Origin: Natrinema amylolyticum
GTDB taxonomy: Archaea > Halobacteriota > Halobacteria > Halobacteriales > Natrialbaceae
Length of the DNA: 64,000 nt
Assembly: GCF_020515625.1 (NCBI RefSeq)
Contig: NZ_JAIWPJ010000002.1
Coordinates: forward strand, 992,001 to 1,056,000
Direction: 5' to 3'
In this document: in pieces, positions 43,463 through 53,773 of the stretch
Layout: every line of letters starts with the position of its first letter
How positions within the stretch are numbered: the first letter of the stretch is position 1
Position numbers and translations under genes: made by a program
The notes under the pieces: generated by a model
Seen by the model: the letters and a program-made list of their open reading frames with translations, nothing else
Told to the model about the DNA's origin: nothing
Database searches by the model: none

Positions 43463-44143
43463 ATGTCCGCTCGAGACGGCACCGGTCGCGGACCGATCGC
43501 TGGGGGAACCCCGATGACGGAGACCGATTCCGAGAACGGCGAGCGGGCCGGGAGCCTCGAGATCGACGTCGACGACCGGGACGGATCGCTGTATCGGGTG
43601 CTCTCGAGCGCGGTCGTCCCCCGGCCGATCGCGTGGGTGAGCACGCGCAGCGAGGACGGGATCGATAACCTCGCGCCGTACAGTTTCTTCACCGTCGCGT
43701 CGGTCGAGCCGCCGGTCCTGTTGTTCGCACCCGTCGACGGTGCGGACGGGCTCAAGGACACCCCGCGAAACGCCCGCGACACCGGCGAGTTCGTCGTCAA
43801 CCTCGTCACCGAGGAGTTCGCCGACGCGATGAACGAGACCAGCGCCACGCTGCCCGCCGGCGAGAGCGAGTTCGATCGCGCCGACCTCGAGCGGGCCGAC
43901 TCGAGCGCGGTCGACCCGCCGCGGGTCGCGGGTGCGAAGGTAGCCTTCGAGTGCACCCTCCACGACCTCGTCGACGTCGGCGGCTCGACGCTCGTGCTCG
44001 GCGAGGTCCGCCACGTCCACCTCGAGGAATCGGTGACCTCCGACGGAAAGATCGACGTGGACGAAATCGAGGCCGTCGGCCGGCTCGCGGGGAGTCTGTA
44101 CGCGCGGACCGAGGATCGGTTCTCGCTCGAGCGGCCGCCGTAG
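43463..44143 (+). CDS. Flavin reductase family (FMN-binding split barrel) protein
   Basis: 226 residues. YRVLSSAVVPRPIAWVSTRSEDGIDNLAPYSFFTVASVEPPVLLFAPVDG is the FMN-binding split-barrel signature (PRPIAWVST...NLAPYSFF). FVVNLVTEEFADAMNETSATLPAGESEFDRADL and GSTLVLGEVRHVHLEE follow. It could be an NAD(P)H:flavin oxidoreductase or an FMN-binding protein. Another ATG at 43514 would remove 17 residues. Its divergent HxlR neighbour probably regulates it. Confidence 0.88.
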   Translation: MSARDGTGRGPIAGGTPMTETDSENGERAGSLEIDVDDRDGSLYRVLSSAVVPRPIAWVSTRSEDGIDNLAPYSFFTVASVEPPVLLFAPVDGADGLKDTPRNARDTGEFVVNLVTEEFADAMNETSATLPAGESEFDRADLERADSSAVDPPRVAGAKVAFECTLHDLVDVGGSTLVLGEVRHVHLEESVTSDGKIDVDEIEAVGRLAGSLYARTEDRFSLERPP

Positions 44144-44245
44144 GCCGGCACGGGTCGGGTTGCTCGACTTGGATGGGACTCGAATCGAGCGACGGAACGT
44201 GCGACTCGCGCAGGTCTACGAACGGGCTCCGGCGGTTCCGGCCGA

Positions 44246-44449
44246 TTAGGGGGAATCGACGAACTGCTCCAGTGTGAGAACGACTCTGTAGAGAAGATAC
44301 GTTACGGATAGTCCGATACCCATCCAAACCCACGTCACGGCGATTCCCAGGTCGGCTTCCTGACCGGCACCGACGATGCCGATAGTCGTGAAAACGCCGA
44401 GTACAGCGACTATTACGCGTTTGGCTTCAGTACGTCTCTCGGAGGGCAT
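44246..44449 (-). CDS. Small two-helix membrane protein
   Basis: 67 residues from the ATG at 44449. After an Arg/Lys-rich start (MPSERRTEAKR) there are two hydrophobic helices, VIVAVLGVFTTIGIVGA and IAVTWVWMGIGLSVTYLLYRVVL, joined by a short acidic loop. No family is recognised. Codon use is less GC-biased than the neighbours. Nothing nearby suggests its job. Confidence 0.55.
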   Translation of the reverse strand: MPSERRTEAKRVIVAVLGVFTTIGIVGAGQEADLGIAVTWVWMGIGLSVTYLLYRVVLTLEQFVDSP

Positions 44450-44531
44450 ACTCACTACATTCTACCCGGCTGTCATTACCATTTCGAATATTTCTATAGC
44501 AAACGTAGTGAAAACACCGTCCGATCGACGG

Positions 44532-44951
44532 CTACTGAACCGTGCTATCGCCCTCGAGCAGCGACTCGAGGTTCTCCAGCGCCCGCAGACAGACGGGGAC
44601 GTATCCCGTCCCGTGAAGCGGGAGTTCGAAGGCGATCCGGCACTGATCGGAGCCGAGGTCGTCGACGCGATGAGCCGCGGCCGGAATCCCCGTCACGCGC
44701 CAGGTCCACCGGCGCGCCGTACACGCGGTGATCCGGAACGGCAGCCAGGCTCCGGGGATTCGAATCCGGCCAGTCGTGTCCGTCCGAATTCGGCGGTCCG
44801 TCGCCTCGACGCCGTTGACGAGGGGCGACCACTCGGGCCACTGGGTCGTGTCGACGAGGGCATCCCAGGCGTCGGCCGCGGGGACGGACAGGACGTGCGA
44901 GACCTCGAGGCGGCGGCCGTCCGGCGTCGTCGCGGTCCGGACTCGAGTCAT
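44532..44951 (-). CDS. SRPBCC/START-like ligand-binding protein
   Basis: 139 residues. LEVSHVLSVPAADAWDALVDTTQWPEWSPLVNGVEATDRRI is the opening of the polyketide-cyclase/START fold (VPA..AWDAL.D...WPEW.PL), and a long C-terminal helix LPLHGTGYVPVCLRALENLESLLEG lines the cavity. It probably binds a hydrophobic ligand. The ATG at 44951 begins the conserved part. Confidence 0.8.
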   Translation of the reverse strand: MTRVRTATTPDGRRLEVSHVLSVPAADAWDALVDTTQWPEWSPLVNGVEATDRRIRTDTTGRIRIPGAWLPFRITACTARRWTWRVTGIPAAAHRVDDLGSDQCRIAFELPLHGTGYVPVCLRALENLESLLEGDSTVQ

Positions 44952-45077
44952 GGGCGGTACGACGGGGTCCTCGACAAAGGGAGTTGGCACCGAGCGATGT
45001 TTCTCGTGACGACCGACGACGGCCGCTCGCGAACCGACGCAGAAGAAGGCCGATCGGGTTGCGACCGACGGTCCGCG

Positions 45078-45749
45078 TCACTTTCGCCGCGGGAGGTCGC
45101 CGTACACCTCTTCGTTCTGGATATGCGTGCAGAACTGCGCGCACACCCGACACAGATCGTCGGCATCGTCAAACGTCCGGACGCTCCCATCCCATCGCGT
45201 CTGGACGGCGCCGAGCATCGCGCTTCGGACGTCCGGTTCCGTCGCGACCATGAACCGTTCGGCGCGTCGTGCCGACGCCGTCTCGGCTGGATCGCCGTCC
45301 CGCTCGCGGCCACCGAGCATGTCCTCAAGGACGCTTCCGATTTCGATTCCGACGCCGAGGTTGTCGCCGACGGCCGGTGCGACGAACGCGGTCGCGTTGC
45401 TCGCTCTGGCGAACTCGATGCTCTGCGTCGCCGCGTCCATCGCGTCCAACTCGATACCGACGTCGATCGCGAGGAACGCGTTGAACCCTCGATCTCGGAG
45501 ACAGTCACGTGTCTCCTGAAGTAATCGAAGGACGTCGTCTTCCGCGTACGCACCGCTCCGTTCGTTCCACGTCGCGAACGATGGGAGGGCGTCGTCGGTG
45601 GGTTCGGCGTCGTCCGGGAGGAGCGCTTCGACGTCGAACGTCCGGTACGGGCCCATCACGTACACCAGAAACCGCTCCCGATCGACGGGCGAAAGCGCGT
45701 CGGAATCGCCGACGTCCCGCGGGAGGTTCTCGATAATGCGCTGCCGCAT
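45078..45749 (-). CDS. DUF7509-type conserved haloarchaeal protein
   Basis: 223 residues. YVMGPYRTFDVEALL, LRLLQETRDCLRDRGFNAFLAIDVGIELDAMDAATQSIEFARASNATAFVAPAVGDNLGVGIEIGSVLEDML and VRSAMLGAVQTRWDGSVRTFDD match my memory of the halobacterial DUF7509 family. The alpha/beta pattern with an FLAID strand and a GxGxE loop looks like a nucleoside 2-deoxyribosyltransferase or TIR-type fold, but that is only a resemblance. A strong TATA box (TTTTATATGC, 45772-45781 minus) lies 23-32 bases upstream, so it is leaderless. Confidence 0.7.
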   Translation of the reverse strand: MRQRIIENLPRDVGDSDALSPVDRERFLVYVMGPYRTFDVEALLPDDAEPTDDALPSFATWNERSGAYAEDDVLRLLQETRDCLRDRGFNAFLAIDVGIELDAMDAATQSIEFARASNATAFVAPAVGDNLGVGIEIGSVLEDMLGGRERDGDPAETASARRAERFMVATEPDVRSAMLGAVQTRWDGSVRTFDDADDLCRVCAQFCTHIQNEEVYGDLPRRK

Positions 45750-45771
45750 TACCTCGGGATACCGACGGATC

Positions 45772-45781
45772 GCATATAAAA
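45772..45781 (-). promoter_or_regulatory. TATA box of the DUF7509-type gene
   Basis: The minus strand reads TTTTATATGC 23-32 bases before the ATG at 45749. It is one of the clearest core promoters in the window. Confidence 0.6.
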
Positions 45782-45858
45782 CCGACCGTTATAGAGAGTT
45801 CCCTAGTAGACAATGCCTAAGTCGCTCGGCCGACAATCGACTCACAGAGACGAGACCC

Positions 45859-46254
45859 ATGGCAGACGCAACCGATCGGAACGCGGGCGAGGGCGTCCGG
45901 CGGCCGGAGCCGCCGCTGCCGGAGAACAGCGGGCTGACGCTCGAGGAGTATCTCGACATGCAGCGGGCGATTGGGCATCCGATCCGCTATCAGTTGCTAC
46001 GGACGCTCGTCGCGAACGACGAACTGAGCGCCTCGGCGTTCAACGACGCCGTCGACGTCGCGTCCCACAACTTCCACTACCATCTCGACGAACTGGTCGA
46101 CGTCGGGCTGATCGACAAACGACAGCGGCGGACCCCCGACAGCAGCGGCTTCTACACGTACTATCGGCCCACTGCGATGGGACGCGGAATCCTCGAGCAC
46201 GGCGTCGACGAGCTGATGCGACGCGAGCGCGAGTTCAACGAGACCTACGCCTGA
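45859..46254 (+). CDS. Winged-helix (ArsR-like) transcription regulator
   Basis: 131 residues. After a Pro-rich start, LTLEEYLDMQRAIGHPIRYQLLRTLVANDELSASAFNDAVDVASHNFHYHLDELVDVGLIDKRQRRTPDSSGFYTYYRPTAMG is a classical ArsR-type winged helix (IGHP.R..LL..L, recognition helix NFHYHLDEL). No metal-binding Cys are present. The ATG at 45859 starts the folded part after a short tail. The ABC exporter genes begin 143 bases downstream on the same strand and may be its target. Confidence 0.85.
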   Translation: MADATDRNAGEGVRRPEPPLPENSGLTLEEYLDMQRAIGHPIRYQLLRTLVANDELSASAFNDAVDVASHNFHYHLDELVDVGLIDKRQRRTPDSSGFYTYYRPTAMGRGILEHGVDELMRREREFNETYA

Positions 46255-46396
46255 CACTGGGCCCCTTCCGTCTACACTGACTGCCGGTATCTGACACTGA
46301 CCGCCGATACCTGACGCCGTCTCGCTCTCGTCGACTGTGCGTACATTCACGATTCGCTAGATTTTACTCGAGTGACTCCCTCCGTCGGGCTATCGA

Positions 46397-47313
<917 letters not shown>

Positions 47314-47317
<4 letters not shown>

Positions 47318-49146
47318 GCGACGGCCGTCTCCGCGGAATTCTCCGCCGAACGGCCCGGATCGCCCGCTGGGAAGTCGTCCGGAGCGCGGGCACCGTCGAC
47401 CGGAAGACGGTAGCGGTCCTCGTGGTGATGGGGCTGGCGATCGGAACCGCCGGATTCTCGGTGAGTGATGACGGACTCGGCCTCGAGCGGGAGATCTACG
47501 TCGTCGGCGTCGACGAGGACAGCCGGTACTACGACGTCGCCGTCGACAGCGAGCAGTTCCGGCCGGTCCCGCTCGCGGACATCGAGATCGAGAGCGAGGA
47601 CGAGGCGAACGTAGACGTCGTCGTCATGCGGGACGGCCGGATCGGACACGTCGGCGAGAACGGGGAGGCAGCTTACGATACCTTTCGGGACGCCGTCGCG
47701 GAGTACAACGCGAAGCTGATGGACGAGGAGAGCGATCAGGCGGCCGCGTATCCGGTACACGTCTCCCTCGAGTACCGGGACCGAGATCACGCCCGGTCGT
47801 CGGCGTCGGGGACGGGCGACGGTGAGGGAACCGAGGGGGGCACGGACGATGTCGGCGGTGACGGGACCGAGGAGGACACGGGCGACGTCGGCGGATCGGC
47901 CGGTCCCGGAGACAGTGAGAGCACTGCCGACGGGACCGGCGGGGACGACCCCCTGCAGGTACCGACCGGCGGCGGCGGGTCGACGGCGTCGACGACGGCC
48001 GGAACGCCCGGTTCGATCGCGCCGCCGTTCCCCTTCGAGTCGCTCGTCCTCGCGTTCCTGTTCGTCGTGCCGATGAACTTCGTCATTCAGGCCTACGGGA
48101 GCACGATCATGGACGAGCGAGTCAAGCGGCGAGGCGAACTCTTGCTCGTCTCGCCGGCGTCGCGCCACGAGATCGTCGCGGGGAAGACGCTGCCGTACTT
48201 GCTCGGGCTCGTGGGCGTCGTCGTCGCGATCGCGCGAGTGATCGGCGGCGGTCCGATCGCGGTCGCCGCGGCGCTGCCGATCGCCCTGCTCTTCCTGGCG
48301 GCGACGTTCGTCGGTGCGATGTTCGCCCGCTCGTTCAAGGAACTCACGTTCGTGACGGTCACGATCAGCGTCGCGCTGACGACGTACACGTTCGTTCCGG
48401 CGGTCTTCACCGACGTGACCCCGATCGCGCTGATATCGCCGCTGACGCTGATCGTGATGGACCTCCAGGGCGAGTCGGTTCGGCTAGGGGAGTACCTGTT
48501 CTCGACCGGTCCGTTCTATCTCAGCGCGGCCGTCTGCTTCCTGTTGGGAATCGGCGTCTACCGCGAGGAGGACATGTTCGCCCAGAAACCGATTCCAACG
48601 AAAGTCCTCGATGCGATCGCGAATCGCGTCCGCGGCCGGCGGAGTATCCCGCTGCTGTCGATCCTCTTCATCCCCTTCGTTTTCGCCAGTCAACTCCTCT
48701 CCGTCGCGCTGCTGTTTGCCGTTCCGCAGTCGATCGCCGTCCCGCTGGTCGTCGTCGCCGCCGCGACGGTCGAAGAGATCGCGAAGAGCGTCCACGTCTA
48801 CGCCGGCGTCACCCGCTCGCGGTTCGACGCGACGCTGCGGATGGCCGTCGTAGTGGGCGCGCTCTCGGGGGCCGGCTTCTTCGTCGGCGAGAAGCTCACC
48901 CACGTCGTCCAGTTCGTCGGGCTTCCGGACCTGCCCGTCGGCACCGCCGCCTTCGGCCCGGCCGTCTCGAGCGATCCGCTGATACTCGTCGCAGTCTTCC
49001 TCGCGCCGCTGGCCTTGCACGTCGCGACGGCCGTCTGCTCGGCGATCGGCGCGAGCCGCGGTCGGAACGGCTACGTCCTCGGCCTCCTCACGGCGGTGCT
49101 CGTTCACGTGGCCTACAATCTGGGGGTGATCGTCCTTGTCGCGTGA
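47314..49146 (+). CDS. ABC-2 permease fused to PrsW-like intramembrane protease domain
   Basis: 610 residues, starting with GTG overlapping the ATPase stop (GTGA). Residues about 1-420 are an ABC-2 permease: one N-terminal helix, a long extracytoplasmic part ending in a Gly/Asp/Thr-rich stretch, and five or six helices with the typical YGSTIMDERVKRRGELLLVSPASRHEIVAGKTLPYL coupling loop. Residues about 440-610 are a separate PrsW-type domain: VEEIAKS (Glu487, Glu488), GALSGAGFFVGEKLTHVV (Glu526, His530), PLALHVATAVCSAIG (His569) and LVHVAYN (His598), the spacing of PrsW metal-binding residues. PrsW proteins are membrane-embedded peptidases. The fusion suggests proteolysis tied to export. Confidence 0.8.
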
Positions 49147-50290
49147 TCGCGATCGCGACCGCGAAGAGCGGTCGATCCAGCGAGGGCCGAACCCGCCGAC
49201 CCGATCGGACGGCGGCACCGACTCGAGTTCGACCTGGGGTGCGCGGTGGGCGATCGCCCGCCGCGAGTTGCAGTCGCTGCGATCCGAGAAGACGATCCTC
49301 CTAGCGCTCGCCATCCAGCTGTTCATCGCGGCGTTTTCCTCGTTTCTGGTCGTCGGACTCGTCTCGCTGTACGATCCCGGCTCGGTCGACGGCTATCAGA
49401 CGGAGGTCGCCGTCACCGGCGACGACACCGAGACGCTCCTCGAGATCGCAAACGAACGAGACGGCGTCACTGCCACGTACTACGAGGAGCGCCAGCGGGC
49501 TCACGAGGCGTTCGATCGCCGGTCGGTGTCCGCCGTCCTCGACGCGAACAGGAACGACGACGGCCGGCTCAGCGTCAGGGTCACCGCGCCCGAGGGGAAC
49601 GTCCGGACGAGCGTGCTCGTCGTCCAGCTTCGGGACACCCTCGAGCACGTCGAACGCGTCGAGCGCCAGCGAAACGCCGACGCCGGCCGGCTCGATCGGT
49701 CGCCCCTTCCGGTTCCGTCGTCGGTTCAGGCCAGTCCGTACGTCGGCTTCACCTATACGATCTTGTTGCCGCTGTTGTGCTTCCTGCCGGTGTTCATCAG
49801 CGGTTCGATCGCCGTCGACTCGCTGATCGAGGAGCGCCAGCGGGGCACGCTCGAACTGCTCCGGGTCGCACCGCTCTCACTGGCGGACGTGATCGACGCG
49901 AAGCTGCTGGCGATCGCGGCGCTGGCACCGGTCCAGGCGATCGCCTGGCTCCTCTTGCTCGCGGCCAACGGGACGACGATCGCGGGCCCCGCGGCACTGG
50001 TCGCGCTGGTAGGCGCGCTCTCACTGCTCGTCGTCACCGTCGGCGTCGCGGTCGCGCTGTGGGCTCCCGATCGGCGGCAGGCCCAGTTGCTTTACTCCAC
50101 GGCGATCGTCGGCGCGTTGGTCGTCGCGGCGGTGCTGCCGGAGCATCCCGCGAACACCGTCGCGAAGTTCGCGATCGGCAATCCGACGGCGACGACCTGG
50201 GGGCTGCTCGCCGGCTACTGTCTGTTCGCAGTCGCCGCGTTCGTCGCGCTCAGGCGCGGTATCGACCGCCTCGAGTCAGAGTCGCTCTGA
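49136..50290 (+). CDS. ABC-2 type permease
   Basis: 384 residues if the TTG at 49136 is used; it overlaps the end of the preceding gene by 11 bases. There is no ATG before the first helix, so the exact start is uncertain. ARWAIARRELQSLRSEKTILLALAIQLFIAAFSSFLVVGLVSL is the cytoplasmic elbow and first helix of an ABC-2 permease; a large extracytoplasmic domain follows, then VFISGSIAVDSLIEERQRGTLELLRVAPLSLADVIDAKLLAIAALAPVQA, the coupling loop, and four more helices. It pairs with the fusion permease upstream as the second half of one exporter. Confidence 0.82.
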   Translation: MSRDRDRDREERSIQRGPNPPTRSDGGTDSSSTWGARWAIARRELQSLRSEKTILLALAIQLFIAAFSSFLVVGLVSLYDPGSVDGYQTEVAVTGDDTETLLEIANERDGVTATYYEERQRAHEAFDRRSVSAVLDANRNDDGRLSVRVTAPEGNVRTSVLVVQLRDTLEHVERVERQRNADAGRLDRSPLPVPSSVQASPYVGFTYTILLPLLCFLPVFISGSIAVDSLIEERQRGTLELLRVAPLSLADVIDAKLLAIAALAPVQAIAWLLLLAANGTTIAGPAALVALVGALSLLVVTVGVAVALWAPDRRQAQLLYSTAIVGALVVAAVLPEHPANTVAKFAIGNPTATTWGLLAGYCLFAVAAFVALRRGIDRLESESL

Positions 50291-50382
50291 CTTCGCGGCG
50301 GTCGTTCACCGGGCTCGCTCCCAGAGGGAGAGCCGGTCACAGATCCGAAACGATTAGTCGCTTCCCGAATGCGTATGCGGTA

Positions 50383-52254
50383 ATGAGCGATTCGGATTCT
50401 CCCGATCAGGAGCGGACGAACCGAGAGCCGCCCGGTAGGGGCCATCGGACTGATGACTCGTCGGAGCAGGAACAGGTCCGCGAGGCGGTCGAGCGGTCCA
50501 GAAGCGGAGCTCCGGCGGTCGGCGCGGTCGTGCGTGACCGGTTCTCCTCCGACGAGATCTTCCAGCGGATCGTCGCCGCCGCTGACGAGGAGGTCACGTC
50601 GGGGGGTCGCGAACTGTTCTTCAGCGGACTCGCCGCCGGGTTCGCGATCACGATCACGTTCCTGCTGTACGCCACGCTGACGGCCTCGACGGACGGCCAT
50701 CCGATCCTGAGCAAGCTATTGTATCCGCTGGGCTTCATCTACATCATCATCGGCGGCTACCAGCTCTACACGGAGAACACGCTGCCGCCGGTCGCGCTGA
50801 CCTTAGAGCGGCTGGCCAGCGTCCCCGCACTGTTGCGCCACTGGACGATCGTCCTCGCTGGCAACTTCGCCGGCGGCGCGCTCGGCGCGCTCGCGCTGTC
50901 CTACGGCGGCGTCTTCGACGACGACTCGGCGGCCGCAGCGATGGACCTCGCGCGACACGGCGTCGAGACGCCGTGGTGGACGCTGTTCTCGAAGGCGGCC
51001 TTCGCCGGTCTGATCGTCGCCGGCGTCGTCTGGATCGTCTACGCCTCCCGGGACACGATCTCGCGGCTGGTCGTCGTCTACATGGCCTTCCTCGCGATCC
51101 CGCTCGGGGACCTGTTCCACGTCGTCGTCTCCTTTACCGAGATGCTGTACATGGTCTTCGCCGGGGAACTGGCCATCTTCGTCGGCATGACTGAGTTCGT
51201 TCTCCCGGTCCTGCTGGGTAACACCATCGGCGGGATCGTTCTCGTGACGGTCGTCAATTACTTCCAGACCAGCGAACACCGCCTCGAGTCGGCCCGATTC
51301 GAAGGGGCCGACCGCCAGCTCTCGATCCGGGAGTGGCTGCTGGGCAGCTACGCCGGCCGTTCTTACGTGCCGCTGATCGACACCGCGGAGGCCCACGCGA
51401 GCGAGAACGGCGACTATCGGGTCCTCGTGCCGATTGCCAACCCCCGGACCGAGTCGACGATCGTCGACCTCGCCTGCAGGTTGGCCAGCGGCCACGAGAA
51501 CGCGACAGTGCACGCCGTTCACATCGTCCAGATGCCCGGCCGTGCGTCCATGCGGTACGGTGCCGGCCAGACCGAACGGATCGTCTCCGAGTCCGAACAG
51601 CGGATGGAGAGCATCCGGAACCGGGCGGACTCCTACGACGTCGACTGCGAGACGTCGACCGTCGTTTCTCACCGCTCGTTCGAGGACGTCTTCGACACCG
51701 CGGAACGCGAACGCGCCGACCTCGTGGTGCTCGGCTGGGGAGAGGACCGGCCGTGGGGCCAGGGACGCGCCGAAGGCCGGATGAGTGAACTGACCAGCAA
51801 CCTCCCCTGTGACTTCCTCATCCTCAAGGATCGGGACCTGGACACCTCGCGGATTCTGCTCCCGACCGCCGGCGGCCCGGACTCGGATCTGAGTGCCGAG
51901 GTCGCGCGCACGCTTCGGGATCGTTCCGGAGCCGAAATCACGCTGCAACACGTCGTCGCCAGCCCGGAGGACCGGGAGCGCGGCGAGCAGTTCCTCGAGG
52001 AGTGGGCCGCCGAACACGGCCTCGAGGACGCCGAGATCGTCGTCGACGACTCCGGCGACGTCGAACGTGCGATCTGCCGGCAGTCCAGGGATCACTCGCT
52101 CGTTCTCATCGGCGCGACCGAGGAGGGCGTGATCTCGCGGCTGGTGAGCGACTCACTCCACATGGACGTCGTCAATGAGGTCGACAGCTCGGTACTGCTG
52201 GCCGAACGGCCGAGCGAACGCACCGTCATCCAGCGGCTGTTCGGTCACTGGTAG
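50383..52254 (+). CDS. Formate/nitrite transporter fused to two UspA domains
   Basis: 623 residues from the ATG at 50383. After about 50 disordered residues, about 60-330 form a six-helix FNT channel: ELFFSGLAAGFAITITFLLYATL, WTIVLAGNFAGGALGALALSYGG, FSKAAFAGLIVAGVVWIVYA and DLFHVVVSFTEMLYMVFAG, where the His stands in the place of the central FNT His. VLLGNTIGGIVLVTVVNYFQ is the last helix. From about 345, two UspA-type domains follow (YRVLVPIANPRTESTIVDLACRLA..., RILLPTAGGPDSDLSAEVARTL..., SLVLIGATEEGVISRLVSD). Usp domains bind nucleotides, so the channel may be gated by energy state; this is inference. Confidence 0.85.
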   Translation: MSDSDSPDQERTNREPPGRGHRTDDSSEQEQVREAVERSRSGAPAVGAVVRDRFSSDEIFQRIVAAADEEVTSGGRELFFSGLAAGFAITITFLLYATLTASTDGHPILSKLLYPLGFIYIIIGGYQLYTENTLPPVALTLERLASVPALLRHWTIVLAGNFAGGALGALALSYGGVFDDDSAAAAMDLARHGVETPWWTLFSKAAFAGLIVAGVVWIVYASRDTISRLVVVYMAFLAIPLGDLFHVVVSFTEMLYMVFAGELAIFVGMTEFVLPVLLGNTIGGIVLVTVVNYFQTSEHRLESARFEGADRQLSIREWLLGSYAGRSYVPLIDTAEAHASENGDYRVLVPIANPRTESTIVDLACRLASGHENATVHAVHIVQMPGRASMRYGAGQTERIVSESEQRMESIRNRADSYDVDCETSTVVSHRSFEDVFDTAERERADLVVLGWGEDRPWGQGRAEGRMSELTSNLPCDFLILKDRDLDTSRILLPTAGGPDSDLSAEVARTLRDRSGAEITLQHVVASPEDRERGEQFLEEWAAEHGLEDAEIVVDDSGDVERAICRQSRDHSLVLIGATEEGVISRLVSDSLHMDVVNEVDSSVLLAERPSERTVIQRLFGHW

Positions 52255-52390
52255 TCGACGGCGGCTCGCGAAACCCACCGATACGCATTCGACCACAGCC
52301 GCGCTCGTCGCTACGAATACTGACGCTGCGTGACGTGGTACCGTTTGCCGCTCCACGTACTGTTTTCCGGCCGGTTTCCGTACGGCCGGT

Positions 52391-53365
52391 ATGGAATATA
52401 CCACCCTCGGATCGACCGGTATGCAGGTCAGCCGCATCTGTCTGGGCTGTATGAGCTTCGGCTCGAGCGACTGGCGCGAGTGGGTCCTCGAAGACGAGGA
52501 AAGTAAGGAGATTATCGACCGCGCGCTCGACCTCGGGATCAACTTCTTCGACACCGCGAACATGTACTCGCGAGGCGAGTCCGAGCGGATCCTGGGCGAG
52601 GCGCTCGAGGGCCACCGCGAGGAGTCGGTCGTCGCCACGAAGGGCTTCTTCCGGATGCGCGACGACGATCCGAACTCGGGCGGTCTCTCTCGGAAGGCGA
52701 TCGAACAGGAACTGGCGGCCAGCCGCGAGCGGCTCGGAATGGATACGATCGACCTCTATCAGCCCCATCGCTGGGACCACAACACGCCCGTCGAGACGAC
52801 GCTGCGGGCGCTCGACGACGCCGTCCGGCGGGGCCACGTCCGCTACATCGGTGCCTCCTCGATGTGGGCCCACCAGTTCGCCGAGTCACTGCAGACGAGC
52901 GACCGGCTCGGCCTCGAGCGGTTCCAGACGATGCAGAACCACTACAACCTCGTCTATCGCGAGGAGGAACGGGAGATGCTGCCGCTGTGTACCAAGGAAG
53001 ACGTCGGCGTGATTCCGTGGTCGCCCATGGCTCGGGGCTATCTCACGCGGCCACACGAGGAGATCGACGCCACGACCCGCGGCGAGACCGAGGAGTACAT
53101 GTACGACCACCCCTACCGCGAGGGCGGCGGTCAGGCGATCAACGAGCGTGTCGCCGATCTGGCCGACGACAGGGGCGCGACGATGGCCCAGATCGCCCTC
53201 TCGTGGCTGCTCCACAAGGACTGGGTCGACGCGCCGATCGTCGGCACGACCAGCGTCGAACACTTGGAACAGGCCGTCGAAGCCCTCGAGATCGAGCTCT
53301 CGGACGCGGATATGGAGTACCTCGAGGAGCCGTACGAGCCGGTCCCGGTGTCTGGACACCAGTGA
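52391..53365 (+). CDS. Aldo/keto reductase
   Basis: 324 residues. LGSTGMQVSRICLGCMSFG starts the barrel; INFFDTANMYSRGESERILGEAL gives catalytic Asp and Tyr, VVATKGF the Lys and LYQPHRWDHNTPVETTLRAL the His. IPWSPMARGYLT and the end APIVGTTSVEHLEQAVEALEIELS bind NADP. It reduces an aldehyde or ketone; substrate unknown. It is monocistronic. Confidence 0.9.
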   Translation: MEYTTLGSTGMQVSRICLGCMSFGSSDWREWVLEDEESKEIIDRALDLGINFFDTANMYSRGESERILGEALEGHREESVVATKGFFRMRDDDPNSGGLSRKAIEQELAASRERLGMDTIDLYQPHRWDHNTPVETTLRALDDAVRRGHVRYIGASSMWAHQFAESLQTSDRLGLERFQTMQNHYNLVYREEEREMLPLCTKEDVGVIPWSPMARGYLTRPHEEIDATTRGETEEYMYDHPYREGGGQAINERVADLADDRGATMAQIALSWLLHKDWVDAPIVGTTSVEHLEQAVEALEIELSDADMEYLEEPYEPVPVSGHQ

Positions 53366-53409
53366 GCCGTCGTGGCGGTTCCGTCGTGACGATCGGTCGC
53401 GTCCCGATC

Positions 53410-53634
53410 TCACTCCCGTGAACAGGACGCGGCGTCGGTCGTGTCGATTCCCAGCAGGTAGTTCCCGCCGCAGAACCGCGTCGCGACGTTGAACAGTAGA
53501 CCGGACGCCGCGATCCCGGCCGTCACCGCGGTGAGGCGACGATCCGCGATCGCCGCCGCGACGGCGACCGCGAGCAACCAGACTCCGAGCGTTCCCCTGA
53601 CGATTCGATCCAGTCCGCCGACGTTTCGCTGCAT
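53410..53634 (-). CDS. DUF2892 family small membrane protein
   Basis: 74 residues. MQRNVGGLDRIVRGTLGVWLLAV is the DUF2892 signature (N.G..DR..R...G), with two helices (LAVAVAAAIA and AVTAGIAASGLLFNVAT) and the end FCGGNYLLGIDT. Bacterial relatives sit with rhodanese-type sulfurtransferases; there is none here. It converges with the aldo/keto reductase. Confidence 0.88.
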   Translation of the reverse strand: MQRNVGGLDRIVRGTLGVWLLAVAVAAAIADRRLTAVTAGIAASGLLFNVATRFCGGNYLLGIDTTDAASCSRE

Positions 53635-53773
53635 ACCCGATCGAACGGGCTCCCGGCAGTAATCGATACGGCCGAAGATTTCGGTCGGGTTTATGTCACT
53701 ACCCCTGCTGTTCGTTCAAACTCGGCGCACCTCCGGGAAAATCGTTTTCGATCAGACATTCGTACGGTGAACT

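Noticed and set aside
53410..53634. Grouping the DUF2892 gene with a sulfurtransferase system
   Set aside because: No rhodanese, TusA or DsrE-type gene is adjacent, so there is no local support.
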